Positions 1-8,545 of a stretch of 64,000 nucleotides of DNA are shown one piece after another. This DNA is from Brachymonas sp049977365 (GTDB lineage Bacteria; Pseudomonadota; Gammaproteobacteria; Burkholderiales; Burkholderiaceae_C): NCBI RefSeq assembly GCF_049977365.1, contig NZ_JBNGEN010000009.1, positions 21,525-85,524 of the forward strand. Direction: 5' to 3'. The notes under the pieces are model-generated. The model did no database searches. It was not told the origin of the DNA and saw nothing but the letters and a program-made list of their open reading frames with translations. Within the stretch, counting starts at the first letter, position 1. The number at the start of each line of letters is the position of its first letter. The position numbers were made by a program, and so were the translations under genes.

Positions 1-1
1 C

Positions 2-559
2 CGTCGGGCCCTGGCCGAATTCCGGATCGAGGGCATCCCCACCGTGCTGCCCTTCCACCGTGCCGTGCTGGAGGCTCCCGACTTCACCGCCGAGCACGGC
101 CATGCCTTTGGCGTGCACACCCGCTGGATCGAGACCGACTTCGCCACCCCGCTCGCTGCTGCCCAGCGCATCGTCCTGGCAGGCGATGCCGCGCCGCTGT
201 GGCGCACTGCCATCGAGCTCGACGGCCGGCGTGTCACCCTGGGGCTGCCAGCCGCGCTCCTGCAGGCCTGGCAGGCTGCTGGAGCGGCAGGTGCCCCGGC
301 GTCCGCAGGCGCCATGCCCTCGTCTGTGGCGTCTGAACCAGCCTTGAGCGACCTGACCGCTCCCATGACCGGCCTGCTCCAGGTCTGGAAGGTGGAGGAC
401 GGCGCTCCGGTGGCCGCCGGCGACAGCGTGGCCGTCATGGAGGCCATGAAAATGGAGGTTGCGCTCACAGCCCCCTGCGCCGGCCGGCTACGGCATGTGG
501 CGGCTCCCGGCCAGACCTGCCAGGCCGGAGAGTGCCTCGCACACATCGAGCCCGTCTGA
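2..559 (+). CDS. Acyl-CoA carboxylase biotin-containing subunit, C-terminal part
   Basis: This is the 3' part of a biotin-dependent carboxylase alpha chain whose 5' end lies outside the window. The reading frame is open from base 2 and begins RALAEFRIEGIPTVLPFHRA, which resembles the end of a biotin carboxylase domain. It finishes with a biotinyl carrier domain carrying the motif MEAMKME, whose lysine (codon 449-451) is the biotinylation site. Such subunits carboxylate biotin with ATP and bicarbonate and pass the carboxyl group to a partner transferase acting on acetyl- or propionyl-CoA. The substrate cannot be told from this fragment. An alanine- and proline-rich linker separates the two domains. 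The gene continues to the left, so the length is unknown. Confidence 0.85.
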   Translation, partial: RRALAEFRIEGIPTVLPFHRAVLEAPDFTAEHGHAFGVHTRWIETDFATPLAAAQRIVLAGDAAPLWRTAIELDGRRVTLGLPAALLQAWQAAGAAGAPASAGAMPSSVASEPALSDLTAPMTGLLQVWKVEDGAPVAAGDSVAVMEAMKMEVALTAPCAGRLRHVAAPGQTCQAGECLAHIEPV

Positions 560-677
560 AAGCCCTGCCCTCGCAGGGAGCGGAGGGGCCGAGTGCGGCG
601 AATGCGCCACAGCCCGGCCCGGTGGGCGCATGCAGCACCGGCTGCAGGTATGGGTTTACGGGCTATGATGAAAAGTT

Positions 678-1187
678 ATGGAAACCCGCTGGACCCCCCG
701 CGTCACCGTTGCCGGCATTCTGGAACGCGATGGACGCTATCTGCTCGTCGAGGAACGCCAATCGCGCGGCCTGGTGCTCAACACCCCGGCCGGCCATCTG
801 GATCAGGGCGAATCGCTCACCCAGGCCGTCGTGCGCGAAGTGCTCGAAGAAACCGCCTACGACTTCACTCCCACGGCGCTGGTGGGGGTGTACCTCTCGC
901 GCTATCAGGGGCATGACCCTCGCAAGGGTGTCGACCGCGACCTGACCTTCCTACGGTTCACCTTCTGCGGCACGCTCGGCGCCTTCCATCCCGAACGCGC
1001 CCTCGACGAACCCATCGAGCGCACCCTCTGGCTCACGCCCGACGAGATCCGCGCCAGTGTCGCCCGCCACCGCAGCCCCATGGTCCTGCGCTCGCTCGAC
1101 GACTACCTCGCCGGCCACCGCTTCCCGCTCGACACCATCTACGCCGACGCCAGCATCTTCTCCCCGGCCGCCCTCAGCGAGCGCTGA
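678..1187 (+). CDS. NUDIX hydrolase (NudJ-like)
   Basis: A 169-residue NUDIX hydrolase, probably cleaving nucleoside di- or triphosphates or thiamine pyrophosphate as NudJ does. The complete Nudix box runs over residues 39-60 (GHLDQGES, then REVLEETA) and supplies the metal-binding glutamates. No Shine-Dalgarno sequence is visible before the ATG at 678. A TATGAT hexamer (664-669) ends eight bases upstream, so the transcript may have almost no leader. In many Burkholderiales such a gene sits beside mnmA; here the next gene is a convergent NnrS gene instead. The family is certain, the substrate is not. Confidence 0.9.
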   Translation: METRWTPRVTVAGILERDGRYLLVEERQSRGLVLNTPAGHLDQGESLTQAVVREVLEETAYDFTPTALVGVYLSRYQGHDPRKGVDRDLTFLRFTFCGTLGAFHPERALDEPIERTLWLTPDEIRASVARHRSPMVLRSLDDYLAGHRFPLDTIYADASIFSPAALSER

Positions 1188-1199
1188 GGCACGCAGCAT

Positions 1200-1217
1200 C
1201 GCCGGCATGGGCCGGCG
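1200..1217. terminator. Possible bidirectional stem-loop between convergent genes
   Basis: A perfect 7-bp GC-only stem (1200-1206 pairs with 1211-1217) has the loop atgg and lies in the 45-bp gap between the convergent NUDIX and NnrS genes. No run of T follows on either strand, so it is not a classical intrinsic terminator. Its position is the main support. Confidence 0.35.
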
Positions 1218-1232
1218 GCTGCACAGGCCCCA

Positions 1233-2591
1233 TTACCCTTCCTTGCCGTCGGCTCGCGGCTTGCCATACCAGCGGGCATAGCGCCAGCTCCAGGCCGTCA
1301 GCAGCCCGAACCACAGCAGGGCTGCAGCCGTGATCCACCACGCCGACGCTCCCGGAAGTGCGCCGATCAGGCGCAGCACCACGGCAGCCTGCAGCAGCCA
1401 GAACAGGGTCCACACCACCTCATCGGCCACCAGAGCACGTCCACTGTGCCCGCAGGAAACGCGGGTCACCATCGCCAGGATCAGCGATCCGATGCAGCCC
1501 ATGGTCAGCGCATGCAGCCCCCCCCAGCCAAACACCGGGCTCCCCAGATAGACGGCCACAAACTGCGCCACCGCGCTCAGGGCATAGGCCACACCCAGCC
1601 ACACGAACCCGATGTGCAGCATCGCCAGCAGACGCACGCGCAGGCTCTGCACCAGTCCCCATACCACGGCCAGCCACAGCAGCATGCCGGCCACCCCCAG
1701 CTCGACCAGCCCCCGCAGCAGCAGCCAGCCCGTTCCCGGAGCAGCAAGCCCCTCGATCCACACTGCCAGCACCTCGAACACGCTGGCACCCAGCATCAGG
1801 CCCAGCACCCAGAACGGACGCCACACCTGTACCAGCGGCACCGCGTTGGAAGTGAAGAACGGAATCATGCGATGCGCCACGGCCACGAAGACCGGCACGA
1901 TGAATCCCCATAGCGCCGTCAGTACCCACAGCCGTGCCAGGTCATAGCGCTCCAGCGCCACGCACACCAGCACGCCGGCGAGGCTGATGCAGCCCACCAC
2001 GCCAGCCACGCCCACCGTCCTGGCATGCAGACGGTCAGGCAGCGTGCTGGCTCGCACCAGCTTCCAGAAGTGATCCACCATGCCCAGCAGTCCACCCAGC
2101 GCCAGCGCGCCGCCTCCCAGCGCGAGCCCGCGGCCCTGCGCAGTCACCCCGGCTGTCAGCCACAGGGCCCAGCCCACGGCCTGCAGCAGGAGTGGAGTGC
2201 GGATGTCCGTGGCCGTCGGCGCGTCCACATGCAGCCACTTGGGACCTGCCGTGAACAGAAACCCCGCAAAATACAGCGGCATGAATCCCAGCACCATCAC
2301 CGTGCCGTGGACGATGATCTGCGGCAGCCCCCCCGCGAGGTGCAGGGCTCCCGTCGCGCGGTCCACCTGCACCAGCGCCCACCACAGGCTCGCGAGCACC
2401 AGGACGCAGGACGCCAGGAAGAACCCCAGCCGATGCGGCGCATGCAGAAGCCAGCTTGCGCGCCAGGGAGCCGCATCGGCAACAGCGGCCAGCTCCGCCT
2501 TGCGGCGTGCGGCAGCCTCCTTGTCGGCAGGTGCGCGGGCACCAAGCTGAACGGAAATGGTCGGACGGAGAGGAGGGACAGGACTGCTCAT
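1233..2591 (-). CDS. nnrS: NnrS family membrane protein
   Basis: A polytopic inner-membrane protein of about 452 residues of the NnrS family, which is linked to resistance to nitric oxide and nitrosative stress. Hydrophobic segments fill the chain after a soluble N-terminus of about 50 residues. Family hallmarks are HAPHRLGFFLA near the start and the segment HALTMGCIGSLILAMVTRVS near the C-terminus. I place the start at the ATG at 2591 (MSSPVPPL). A GTG at 2618 is also possible, but it falls inside the only GGAGG-like sequence. An MFS gene lies 85 bp upstream on the same strand, so the two may be co-transcribed. No Fnr or NsrR site was recognised. Confidence 0.85.
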   Translation of the reverse strand: MSSPVPPLRPTISVQLGARAPADKEAAARRKAELAAVADAAPWRASWLLHAPHRLGFFLASCVLVLASLWWALVQVDRATGALHLAGGLPQIIVHGTVMVLGFMPLYFAGFLFTAGPKWLHVDAPTATDIRTPLLLQAVGWALWLTAGVTAQGRGLALGGGALALGGLLGMVDHFWKLVRASTLPDRLHARTVGVAGVVGCISLAGVLVCVALERYDLARLWVLTALWGFIVPVFVAVAHRMIPFFTSNAVPLVQVWRPFWVLGLMLGASVFEVLAVWIEGLAAPGTGWLLLRGLVELGVAGMLLWLAVVWGLVQSLRVRLLAMLHIGFVWLGVAYALSAVAQFVAVYLGSPVFGWGGLHALTMGCIGSLILAMVTRVSCGHSGRALVADEVVWTLFWLLQAAVVLRLIGALPGASAWWITAAALLWFGLLTAWSWRYARWYGKPRADGKEG

Positions 2592-2675
2592 GACCGCATT
2601 GTGGGCGACAGCCTCCACAGCGGCGTTTGACAGGAGGCAAGGAAAGGAAACTCCGGGGCGATCCCCGGCGTCCCG

Positions 2676-3917
2676 TTACACCTTGGTCGGCATCCAGCGG
2701 CGCACGATCAGCAGGGCCGTGCACACCACCGCGCACAGCAGCGCCACGGTGCCATGCCAGCGGCCATGGGTGTAGGCGATGCCGCACAGCCAGGCTCCGG
2801 TGAATCCGCCGCAGTAGTAGGCCATGTAGTACAGCCCCGAAGCCAGCGAGCGTCCTTCGCTCACCCGATGGGCGATGAAGCTGATGGTCGACGACTGCGT
2901 GATGAAGATGCCGGTGGACATGATCGCGAGCGCCACGATGATGCCGGGCGTGAAGGGCAGCAGCGTCAGGCACAGCCCCGCGAGCGACATGCCCATGGCC
3001 AGCAGAATGGTGGTGCGGAAGCCGAATCGCGGCAGCAGCCGGCTCGTCACCGGAGTGACCACCACCCCCAGCAGGTACACCGCGAAGATGTTGGCCAGCT
3101 GCCCGGAGCTCAGCATGTACGGGGCATCGGCCAGATGCAGGTTGATGTAGGTGAAGCCGCCCACCAGCGTGAAGAGCACGCAGAACCCCAGCGCGCACGC
3201 CGTGAGCACGGCCGGGTTGGCCACGTGCATGCGCAGCGTGTGGAGCCCATCGGCAAACCGGGGGTTGGCCACGAAATGGCGTGACGGCGGCAGAATGCGC
3301 CACACCAGCACGGCGCCGGCCAGGTTCACCAGCCCCATGAACAGGAACGCCGTCTGCCAGTGCATGTGTTCCGACAGGTGCCCGATGAGAAACCGGCCCA
3401 GAAATCCGCCCAGCACCGTGCCGGACACATACATCGACACCATGCGCGCCATGTTGCGGCCACGGAACTCCTCGCCGATGTAGGCCAGGATCACCACCGT
3501 GATCCCCGGCACTGCCAGCCCCTGCAGAAACCGCAGCACCAGCATGGTGTGAATGTCGCGCACCCAGAAGATCGCCATGGTGGGCAGAGCCAGGAAAAGC
3601 ACCGACCCCACGATCAGCGGCTTGCGCCCCCACGCGTCCGAGATCATGCCCATGAGCGGGGCCGTGAGCGCCACCGCCAGCACCGTCACCCCCACCGTAT
3701 TGCCGACCTGCACCACCGTGGCATGGAAGTCCTGCAGCAGGATGGCCAGAATGGCCTGCACCGAATACACATGCAGGAAGGCAAAGGCCCCGATCAGCGC
3801 GCTTGTGACCAGCAGCATCGGACTCGGGATGCGTTCGGGTTCGAGCGTGGGGATGGGGGCCGGGGCGGCGGCGGGCGTGGCAGCGGCCGGCAGCGCGGCA
3901 GCGGAAGAGGTGTTCAT
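2676..3917 (-). CDS. MFS transporter (YnfM-like drug/H+ antiporter family)
   Basis: A 12-helix major facilitator protein of about 413 residues, probably an inner-membrane exporter. The loop between helices 2 and 3 carries the MFS signature GMISDAWGRKPLI. The first 40 residues are an Ala/Pro-rich cytoplasmic tail, and hydrophobic segments follow to the C-terminus. The start is taken at 3917 (MNTSSAAAL); an in-frame ATG at 3950 would add 11 residues. The overall look is that of the YnfM / arabinose-efflux type group in Burkholderiales. The substrate is unknown, and neither neighbour (NnrS, acyltransferase) points to one. Confidence 0.8.
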   Translation of the reverse strand: MNTSSAAALPAAATPAAAPAPIPTLEPERIPSPMLLVTSALIGAFAFLHVYSVQAILAILLQDFHATVVQVGNTVGVTVLAVALTAPLMGMISDAWGRKPLIVGSVLFLALPTMAIFWVRDIHTMLVLRFLQGLAVPGITVVILAYIGEEFRGRNMARMVSMYVSGTVLGGFLGRFLIGHLSEHMHWQTAFLFMGLVNLAGAVLVWRILPPSRHFVANPRFADGLHTLRMHVANPAVLTACALGFCVLFTLVGGFTYINLHLADAPYMLSSGQLANIFAVYLLGVVVTPVTSRLLPRFGFRTTILLAMGMSLAGLCLTLLPFTPGIIVALAIMSTGIFITQSSTISFIAHRVSEGRSLASGLYYMAYYCGGFTGAWLCGIAYTHGRWHGTVALLCAVVCTALLIVRRWMPTKV

Positions 3918-4010
3918 GGCAAAGGGCGTGGTTCCCGGGTGCTGCGGCATGCAGCCACCGGGGAGGAGGGCAGGACCAGCCTGGCAGACGGGCCCTGTTC
4001 CGGCAACAAT

Positions 4011-4077
4011 TTCCTCTCCCCTCTCGGGGAGGGGAAAGTGTGCGTCTGGCAGATGTTTTCGGGAAAACCCCGAAAAC
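4011..4077. other. Two tandem stem-loops upstream of the MFS gene
   Basis: The 243-bp gap between the MFS gene and the acyltransferase holds two hairpins. One pairs 4011-4021 with 4026-4036 (11 bp, one G-T wobble, loop tctc). The other pairs 4055-4063 with 4069-4077 (9 bp, perfect). Neither is followed by a clear T run on the minus strand, on which both flanking genes are read. They may end acyltransferase transcription or fold in the MFS leader. Confidence 0.35.
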
Positions 4078-4160
4078 CGAGCTGTCAGCGCAGCGTCAAT
4101 ATCGCCTATTGTGCGCCATTTGCCTAAATCGTGTGCAGACGGGCGCCATGCCCCAGCGCA

Positions 4161-5030
4161 TCAGGAGGCCGCAGGCGGCTCGGCCTGCAGCAGGGCATCG
4201 AGCTCGGCGTCCTTTTCCTTCCATAGCCGCTGCACCCAGCGCTGCAGCCCGATGCGCTGCACCGGTTCGCCCGGAGCGGCCTGCACCTCGGGCGGCACCA
4301 GCCGCTCATGCACCCGCACAGACACGGAGCGGAAGCGCCCCGCCATCACGTCGCCGAAGGTCGGCACGCCATCCGGGTAGGCGATGGTCACGTCCAGCAC
4401 GGCCGTGAACTTGTCGCCCATGGTCTCGAGCGCAATGCCCACGCCGCCGCTCTTGGGCTTGAGCAGGTGGCGGTAGGGCGACTGCTGTTCATTCTGCTTG
4501 GCGGGGGTGAAGCGCGTGCCCTCGGCATAGCTGATGAGCGAAGTCGGATTCAGCCGGAACTTGGCGCAGGCCTTGCGGGCCGCCTCCAGATCCTGCTGGG
4601 CCGTGGCGCCGCCCTTGCGCTTCATGAACGGGAAGTCGAGTGCCCACCAGGCCAGGCCGATCACCGGCACGTAGATCAGCTCGTGCTTGATGAAGAACTT
4701 CAGAAACGGAATGCGGTGGTTGAACACCTGCTGCAGCACCAGAATGTCCACCCAGCTCTGGTGGTTGCTCAGCACCAGGTACCAGCCGTCGCGACGCAGA
4801 CCGGCAGGGACATCCACCTGCCAGCGGGTGCCGTTGATGGCCTCGAACCAGCCCCCGTTGATGCCGACCCACAGCCCTGCGATGTGCATCAGGGCCCGGT
4901 CGCACGGAATGCGCACCGCCCGCACGGGCAGCAGCAGCTTGAGCAGGGCAAAGGGCACCATGCAGCAGGACACCACCAGGGTGTTGAGGGCCAGTACTAG
5001 GGCCGACAGGATTTTTTTGAGGGAAGACAT
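4161..5030 (-). CDS. Lysophospholipid acyltransferase family protein (PlsC/YihG-like)
   Basis: A 289-residue membrane-associated acyltransferase, probably 1-acyl-glycerol-3-phosphate O-acyltransferase or a relative acting in phospholipid synthesis or remodelling. After an N-terminal hydrophobic segment (about residues 8-45) it has the catalytic block NHQSWVD (the NHX4D motif) and the substrate-binding block YAEGTRFT. The length and the phrase FPFMKRKGG resemble the YihG branch. The start is the ATG at 5030 (MSSLKKIL). The frame stays open far upstream, but that stretch is Arg/Pro-rich shadow sequence. A second, unrelated-looking PlsC homologue lies at 24314-25075. Confidence 0.85.
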   Translation of the reverse strand: MSSLKKILSALVLALNTLVVSCCMVPFALLKLLLPVRAVRIPCDRALMHIAGLWVGINGGWFEAINGTRWQVDVPAGLRRDGWYLVLSNHQSWVDILVLQQVFNHRIPFLKFFIKHELIYVPVIGLAWWALDFPFMKRKGGATAQQDLEAARKACAKFRLNPTSLISYAEGTRFTPAKQNEQQSPYRHLLKPKSGGVGIALETMGDKFTAVLDVTIAYPDGVPTFGDVMAGRFRSVSVRVHERLVPPEVQAAPGEPVQRIGLQRWVQRLWKEKDAELDALLQAEPPAAS

Positions 5031-5211
5031 GAAGCGCAAGCAGTGGAAAGGAAGAGCCGAAGGGCCGGGGCTGCGGGCGGGCAGGAGCATCCGCGTGGCG
5101 CGACGGAAGAGCGGCGAACCGGTGTGGGCGCGATGGGCGACCGCCAGCCGGCACCGCTCCGCCATCTCGGTGCGGCGCCGGATCTGCCCCGCACGCCTCG
5201 GGCGGGCAGTG

Positions 5212-6519
5212 TCAGCCCTGGGCGACGCGCCGGAAGGCCTCGGCAGCCACCTCCACGGAGGCGTCGATGTCGGCATCGGTGTGCGCAGCACTCACAAAGC
5301 CAGCCTCGTACAGGGCAGGCGCCACATACACGCCTCCGTCGAGCAGGCCGTGAAAGAAGCGGTTGAAGGCGGCTGAGTCGCTCTTCATCACCTCGCTGTA
5401 GTTGTGCGGCAGCGTCGGCAGCAGGAAGAAGCCGAACAGCCCGCCCTCGCAGTCCGTACTGAAGGGCACGCCAGCCGCATCGGCCGCGCGCTGCAGCCCC
5501 TGCATGAGGCGACGCGTCTTGGCGCCCAGTGCCTCGTGGAAGCCGGGTTTCTGGATCTCGCGCAGCGTGGCCAGCCCTGCGGCCGTGGCCACCGGGTTGC
5601 CCGAGAGCGTGCCGGCCTGGTACACCGGGCCCAGCGGGGAAATCTGCTCCATCACCTCGCGCTTGCCGCCAAAGGCCGCCAGCGGCATGCCGCCGCCGAT
5701 CACCTTGCCCATGACCGTGATGTCGGGCTCGATGCCCAGCACCGACTGCGCCCCATGCAGCGCCACGCGGAATCCCGTCATCACCTCGTCGATGATGAGC
5801 AGCGCGCCATGCCGGCGCGTCAGCTCGCGACAGGCATTGGCAAAGGCCTGCGTGGGCCGCACGAAGTTCATGTTGCCGGCGATCGGCTCCATGATGATGC
5901 AGGCCACCTCATGGCCGTACAGGGCAAAGGCCTCTTCGAGCTGGGCCACATTGTTGTACTCCAGCACCACGGTGTCCTGCACCACTGCCTCGGGCACGCC
6001 CGCGCTCGTGGCCGCCCCAAAGGTGGCCAGCCCGGAGCCGGCTTTCACCAGGAGCGCATCGGCATGGCCGTGGTAGCAGCCTTCGAACTTGATGAGCTTG
6101 TTGCGTCCCGTGGCTCCCCGGGCCAGGCGAATGGCACTCATGCCGGCTTCGGTGCCGGAGGACACCAGGCGCACCATCTCGATGCCCGGCATGATCCGGA
6201 TGATTTCCTCGGCCAGCTCGATCTCGCGCTCGGTCGGTGCCCCGAACGAAAAGCCGTCGCAGGCTGCCTTCTGCACCGCCTCCAGCACGGCCGGATGGCC
6301 ATGGCCGAGGATCATGGGCCCCCAGGAGCCGATGTAGTCGTAGTAGCGGCGACCGTCGGCATCCCAGATGTAGGGGCCCTGGGCCCGGGTGATGAAGCGC
6401 GGCGTGCCTCCCACGGCCCGGAAGGCGCGCACGGGCGAGTTGACCCCGCCAGGGATCACGCGGCGAGCGCGCTCGAACAGCACATCATTGAGATCGGTAG
6501 AGGCGGAATGGGTGGACAT
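5212..6519 (-). CDS. hemL: Glutamate-1-semialdehyde 2,1-aminomutase
   Basis: HemL converts glutamate-1-semialdehyde to 5-aminolevulinate, the C5 route into haem and other tetrapyrroles. The chosen start at 6519 (MSTHSASTDLND) gives 435 residues, normal for the family. The N-terminal ARRVIPGGVNSPVRAF segment and the PLP-lysine block VMGKVIGGGMPLAAF (lysine at about residue 272) are diagnostic. The frame is open to 6846, but that extension has no family resemblance and would cross the divergent promoter region. The gene is divergent from rubredoxin and the pil-chp operon and lies upstream of the acyltransferase on the same strand. Confidence 0.96.
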   Translation of the reverse strand: MSTHSASTDLNDVLFERARRVIPGGVNSPVRAFRAVGGTPRFITRAQGPYIWDADGRRYYDYIGSWGPMILGHGHPAVLEAVQKAACDGFSFGAPTEREIELAEEIIRIMPGIEMVRLVSSGTEAGMSAIRLARGATGRNKLIKFEGCYHGHADALLVKAGSGLATFGAATSAGVPEAVVQDTVVLEYNNVAQLEEAFALYGHEVACIIMEPIAGNMNFVRPTQAFANACRELTRRHGALLIIDEVMTGFRVALHGAQSVLGIEPDITVMGKVIGGGMPLAAFGGKREVMEQISPLGPVYQAGTLSGNPVATAAGLATLREIQKPGFHEALGAKTRRLMQGLQRAADAAGVPFSTDCEGGLFGFFLLPTLPHNYSEVMKSDSAAFNRFFHGLLDGGVYVAPALYEAGFVSAAHTDADIDASVEVAAEAFRRVAQG

Positions 6520-6886
6520 GGGCGTCGAATGGGGCAGAACGGAGCCATTGCGACGTCTTGCGCGCATCAGGACGGCGGGACGGATGCAGCTGGGTGCTTT
6601 CCGACGGGCCGGGTGGCTCCAAAAAACAAAAAAAGTGAATGAATCCTGAAAGTTAGGCTCCCGTAGAATGTGGCATGCTGGGAACGGAAGCCTCAGGGAG
6701 GAAGTGTACCGCGCGGCACCTGCGCCTGGATGCGGTTCCTTCTGAAGTAAAGTCCCTTCCCGGGGCTGCCGGCCGGGAACCATGGTTCGCCATGCCGCCC
6801 GTGCGGGCCAGGCTGGCGTTTCCGTTCCTGCACAGGGCGGGGGCATCGGCCCTCGATCCCGACCCCGACAAGACGATGGAGCAAGC
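6520..6886. other. Divergent intergenic region between hemL and rubredoxin
   Basis: This 367-bp region must hold the promoters of hemL (leftward) and of rubredoxin (rightward). It contains an A-rich tract (6621-6634), a TAGAAT hexamer at 6664-6669 that could be a rightward -10 box without a good -35 partner, and a 7-bp stem (6757-6763 with 6773-6779). No gene was recognised in it. Confidence 0.4.
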
Positions 6887-7063
6887 GTGGCGACTGAATA
6901 CAGAACCTGGATGTGTCTGCTGTGTGGGTGGATTTACGACGAAGCCGAGGGATGGCCGGCCGACGGCATTCCTCCCGGCACGCGCTGGGAAGACGTGCCC
7001 GACACCTGGCTGTGTCCCGAGTGCGGCGCCAGCAAGGCCGATTTCGAGATGGCTCTGATCTGA
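6887..7063 (+). CDS. Rubredoxin
   Basis: A small iron protein of 58 residues that carries electrons through one iron held by four cysteines. The two knuckles are visible as MCLLCGW and LCPECGA, with YDEAEG and the acidic DVPDTW segment between them as in the family. The start is the GTG at 6887, preceded by ggag at a good distance. An in-frame ATG at 6782 would add 35 residues with no rubredoxin resemblance. It stands 64 bp before pilG and may share its transcript. Its redox partner is not evident here. Confidence 0.92.
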   Translation: MATEYRTWMCLLCGWIYDEAEGWPADGIPPGTRWEDVPDTWLCPECGASKADFEMALI

Positions 7064-7127
7064 GCGCGGAGCTCCGTTCGGCGATCGCCCATCCCCACGC
7101 ACCACAGGATTCCAGGGAGGAACAACC

Positions 7128-7484
7128 ATGAAAGTGCTGGTAGTAGACGACAGCAACACCATCCGCCGCAGTGCAGAGATCTTTCTCAAGCAGGCAGGCC
7201 ACGACGTGCTTCTCGCCGAGGACGGCTTCGACGCGCTCGCCAAGATCAACGACTGGCATCCCGAAGTCGTCTTCTGCGACATCATGATGCCGCGCCTCGA
7301 TGGCTACCAGACCTGCGCCATCATCAAGCGCAACCCCAAGTTTTCTTCCGTGCCGGTCATCATGCTGTCGTCCAAGGACGGCGTGTTCGACCGTGCACGT
7401 GGACGCATCGTGGGCTCGGACCAGTACCTGACCAAGCCCTTCACCAAGGCCGAGCTGCTCGCCGCAGTGCAGGCATTCCAGTAA
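7128..7484 (+). CDS. pilG: Twitching motility response regulator PilG
   Basis: A 118-residue single-domain CheY-like receiver. Aspartates at positions 7-8 (VVDDS), the phospho-acceptor D51 (FCDIMMPRLDGYQ) and the lysine of LTKPF are present. In Pseudomonas, PilG is phosphorylated by ChpA and promotes pilus extension. A clear agggagg precedes the ATG. It is the first gene of pilG-pilH-pilI-pilJ-chpA, all on the plus strand with short gaps, so the assignment rests on order as well as sequence. Confidence 0.93.
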   Translation: MKVLVVDDSNTIRRSAEIFLKQAGHDVLLAEDGFDALAKINDWHPEVVFCDIMMPRLDGYQTCAIIKRNPKFSSVPVIMLSSKDGVFDRARGRIVGSDQYLTKPFTKAELLAAVQAFQ

Positions 7485-7509
7485 TTTTCACGTAGTCCGG
7501 AGATCAACC

Positions 7510-7875
7510 GTGTCCATTTCCAATGTCCTCGTCGTGGACGATTCGCGCACCGAGCAGATGTTCATCGTGAGCCTGCTCCAGAAGAACGGCATGCATGTCG
7601 CCACAGCCGACAACGCCGATGCAGCCATGGCACAGCTCCAGGTGCAGAAGCCCGACCTCATCCTCATGGATGTGGTCATGCCCGGCAAGAACGGATTCCA
7701 GCTCACGCGCCAGCTGAGCAAGGACCCGGCCTTTGCCGACGTGCCCATCATCATCTGCACCAGCAAGAACCAGGAAACCGACATGGTCTGGGGCATGCGC
7801 CAGGGCGCGCGCGCCTATGTGACCAAGCCGATCAACCCGGCCGAGCTGCTCACCAAGATCAAGGAACTGGGCTGA
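7510..7875 (+). CDS. pilH: Twitching motility response regulator PilH
   Basis: A second stand-alone receiver of 121 residues, with VVDDS at 8-12, phospho-acceptor D54 (LILMDVVMPGKNGFQ) and TKPINPAELL near the end. In the Pil-Chp system PilH opposes PilG, acting as a phosphate sink or favouring pilus retraction. The start codon is GTG (7510), 25 bp after pilG. There is no output domain, as expected. Confidence 0.93.
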   Translation: MSISNVLVVDDSRTEQMFIVSLLQKNGMHVATADNADAAMAQLQVQKPDLILMDVVMPGKNGFQLTRQLSKDPAFADVPIIICTSKNQETDMVWGMRQGARAYVTKPINPAELLTKIKELG

Positions 7876-7942
7876 CGGCCCGTGCCGCTGGCGTGCGTGT
7901 CACTGCGCCGGCGGTCGGGAAACCACAAGGGAGCACAAGAAC

Positions 7943-8515
7943 ATGGCAAGACGGGAAGCCCTGCAGGAACTGCAGAACCGCATTGCCGGCATGCTGCAGA
8001 AGGCCGGCTCAGACAAGGGCGTCACTGCGTCCTGGCTCGGCGTGCGCATCGGCGCACGGCGCGTGCTGCTGCCCCTGCAGCAGTCCGGCGAGATCCAGTC
8101 CGCCTCGGACATCCAGTCCATCGCCTATGCCAAGCCCTGGTTTCTGGGCGTGGTGGCCCTGCGGGGCAACATTGTGGGTGTGGTGAACATTGCCCCCTTC
8201 CTTGATGCGGCGCCGGTCGACCCGGTTCTGCGCGCACAGCCCGAGCAGCCCCAGGCACGCCGGCTCGTGGTGCTCAACGAGGCCCTGGGGCTCAACGTGG
8301 CCCTGCGCGTCGAGGCGCTGGAGGGGCTGCGGGGGCGGGACGCCTTTCTGCGTTCCGGGCCGCCGGCCTCCTCGGCACCTGCCTACTTCGGCAGCGTGTT
8401 CACCGATCCGCAGGGATGCATCTGGCACGAGGTCAATCTCCAGGCGCTGGCTCAGACCCCCGAATTCCTCGACATCGCCGTCCACCCCGACGCAGGCGCG
8501 CTGGCAGCAGCGTGA
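7943..8515 (+). CDS. pilI: CheW-like scaffold protein PilI
   Basis: A 190-residue CheW-domain adaptor that couples the receptor PilJ to the kinase ChpA. Recognisable CheW features include the first strand after GARRVLLPLQQSGEIQS, the central WFLGVVALRGNIVGVVNI and a conserved C-terminal strand. It lies 67 bp after pilH and 30 bp before pilJ. The protein is cytoplasmic, with no signal peptide or membrane segment. Confidence 0.9.
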   Translation: MARREALQELQNRIAGMLQKAGSDKGVTASWLGVRIGARRVLLPLQQSGEIQSASDIQSIAYAKPWFLGVVALRGNIVGVVNIAPFLDAAPVDPVLRAQPEQPQARRLVVLNEALGLNVALRVEALEGLRGRDAFLRSGPPASSAPAYFGSVFTDPQGCIWHEVNLQALAQTPEFLDIAVHPDAGALAAA

Positions 8516-8545
8516 TTTTTTCTTTCCGTTCACAGAGCAAGCACC

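Noticed and set aside
563..578. Small 6-bp stem (ccctgc / gcaggg) after the biotin carboxylase fragment
   Set aside because: Short stem without T run; too common by chance in GC-rich sequence to call a terminator.
2035..3633. A 532-codon minus-strand frame spanning the MFS and NnrS genes
   Set aside because: It is a different frame of both genes and shows only Ala/Gly/Arg/His-rich sequence. The two family proteins in the other frames are convincing.
5030..5291. An N-terminal extension of the first acyltransferase
   Set aside because: Open but Arg/Pro-rich and without family resemblance; the ATG at 5030 gives a normal start before the hydrophobic segment.
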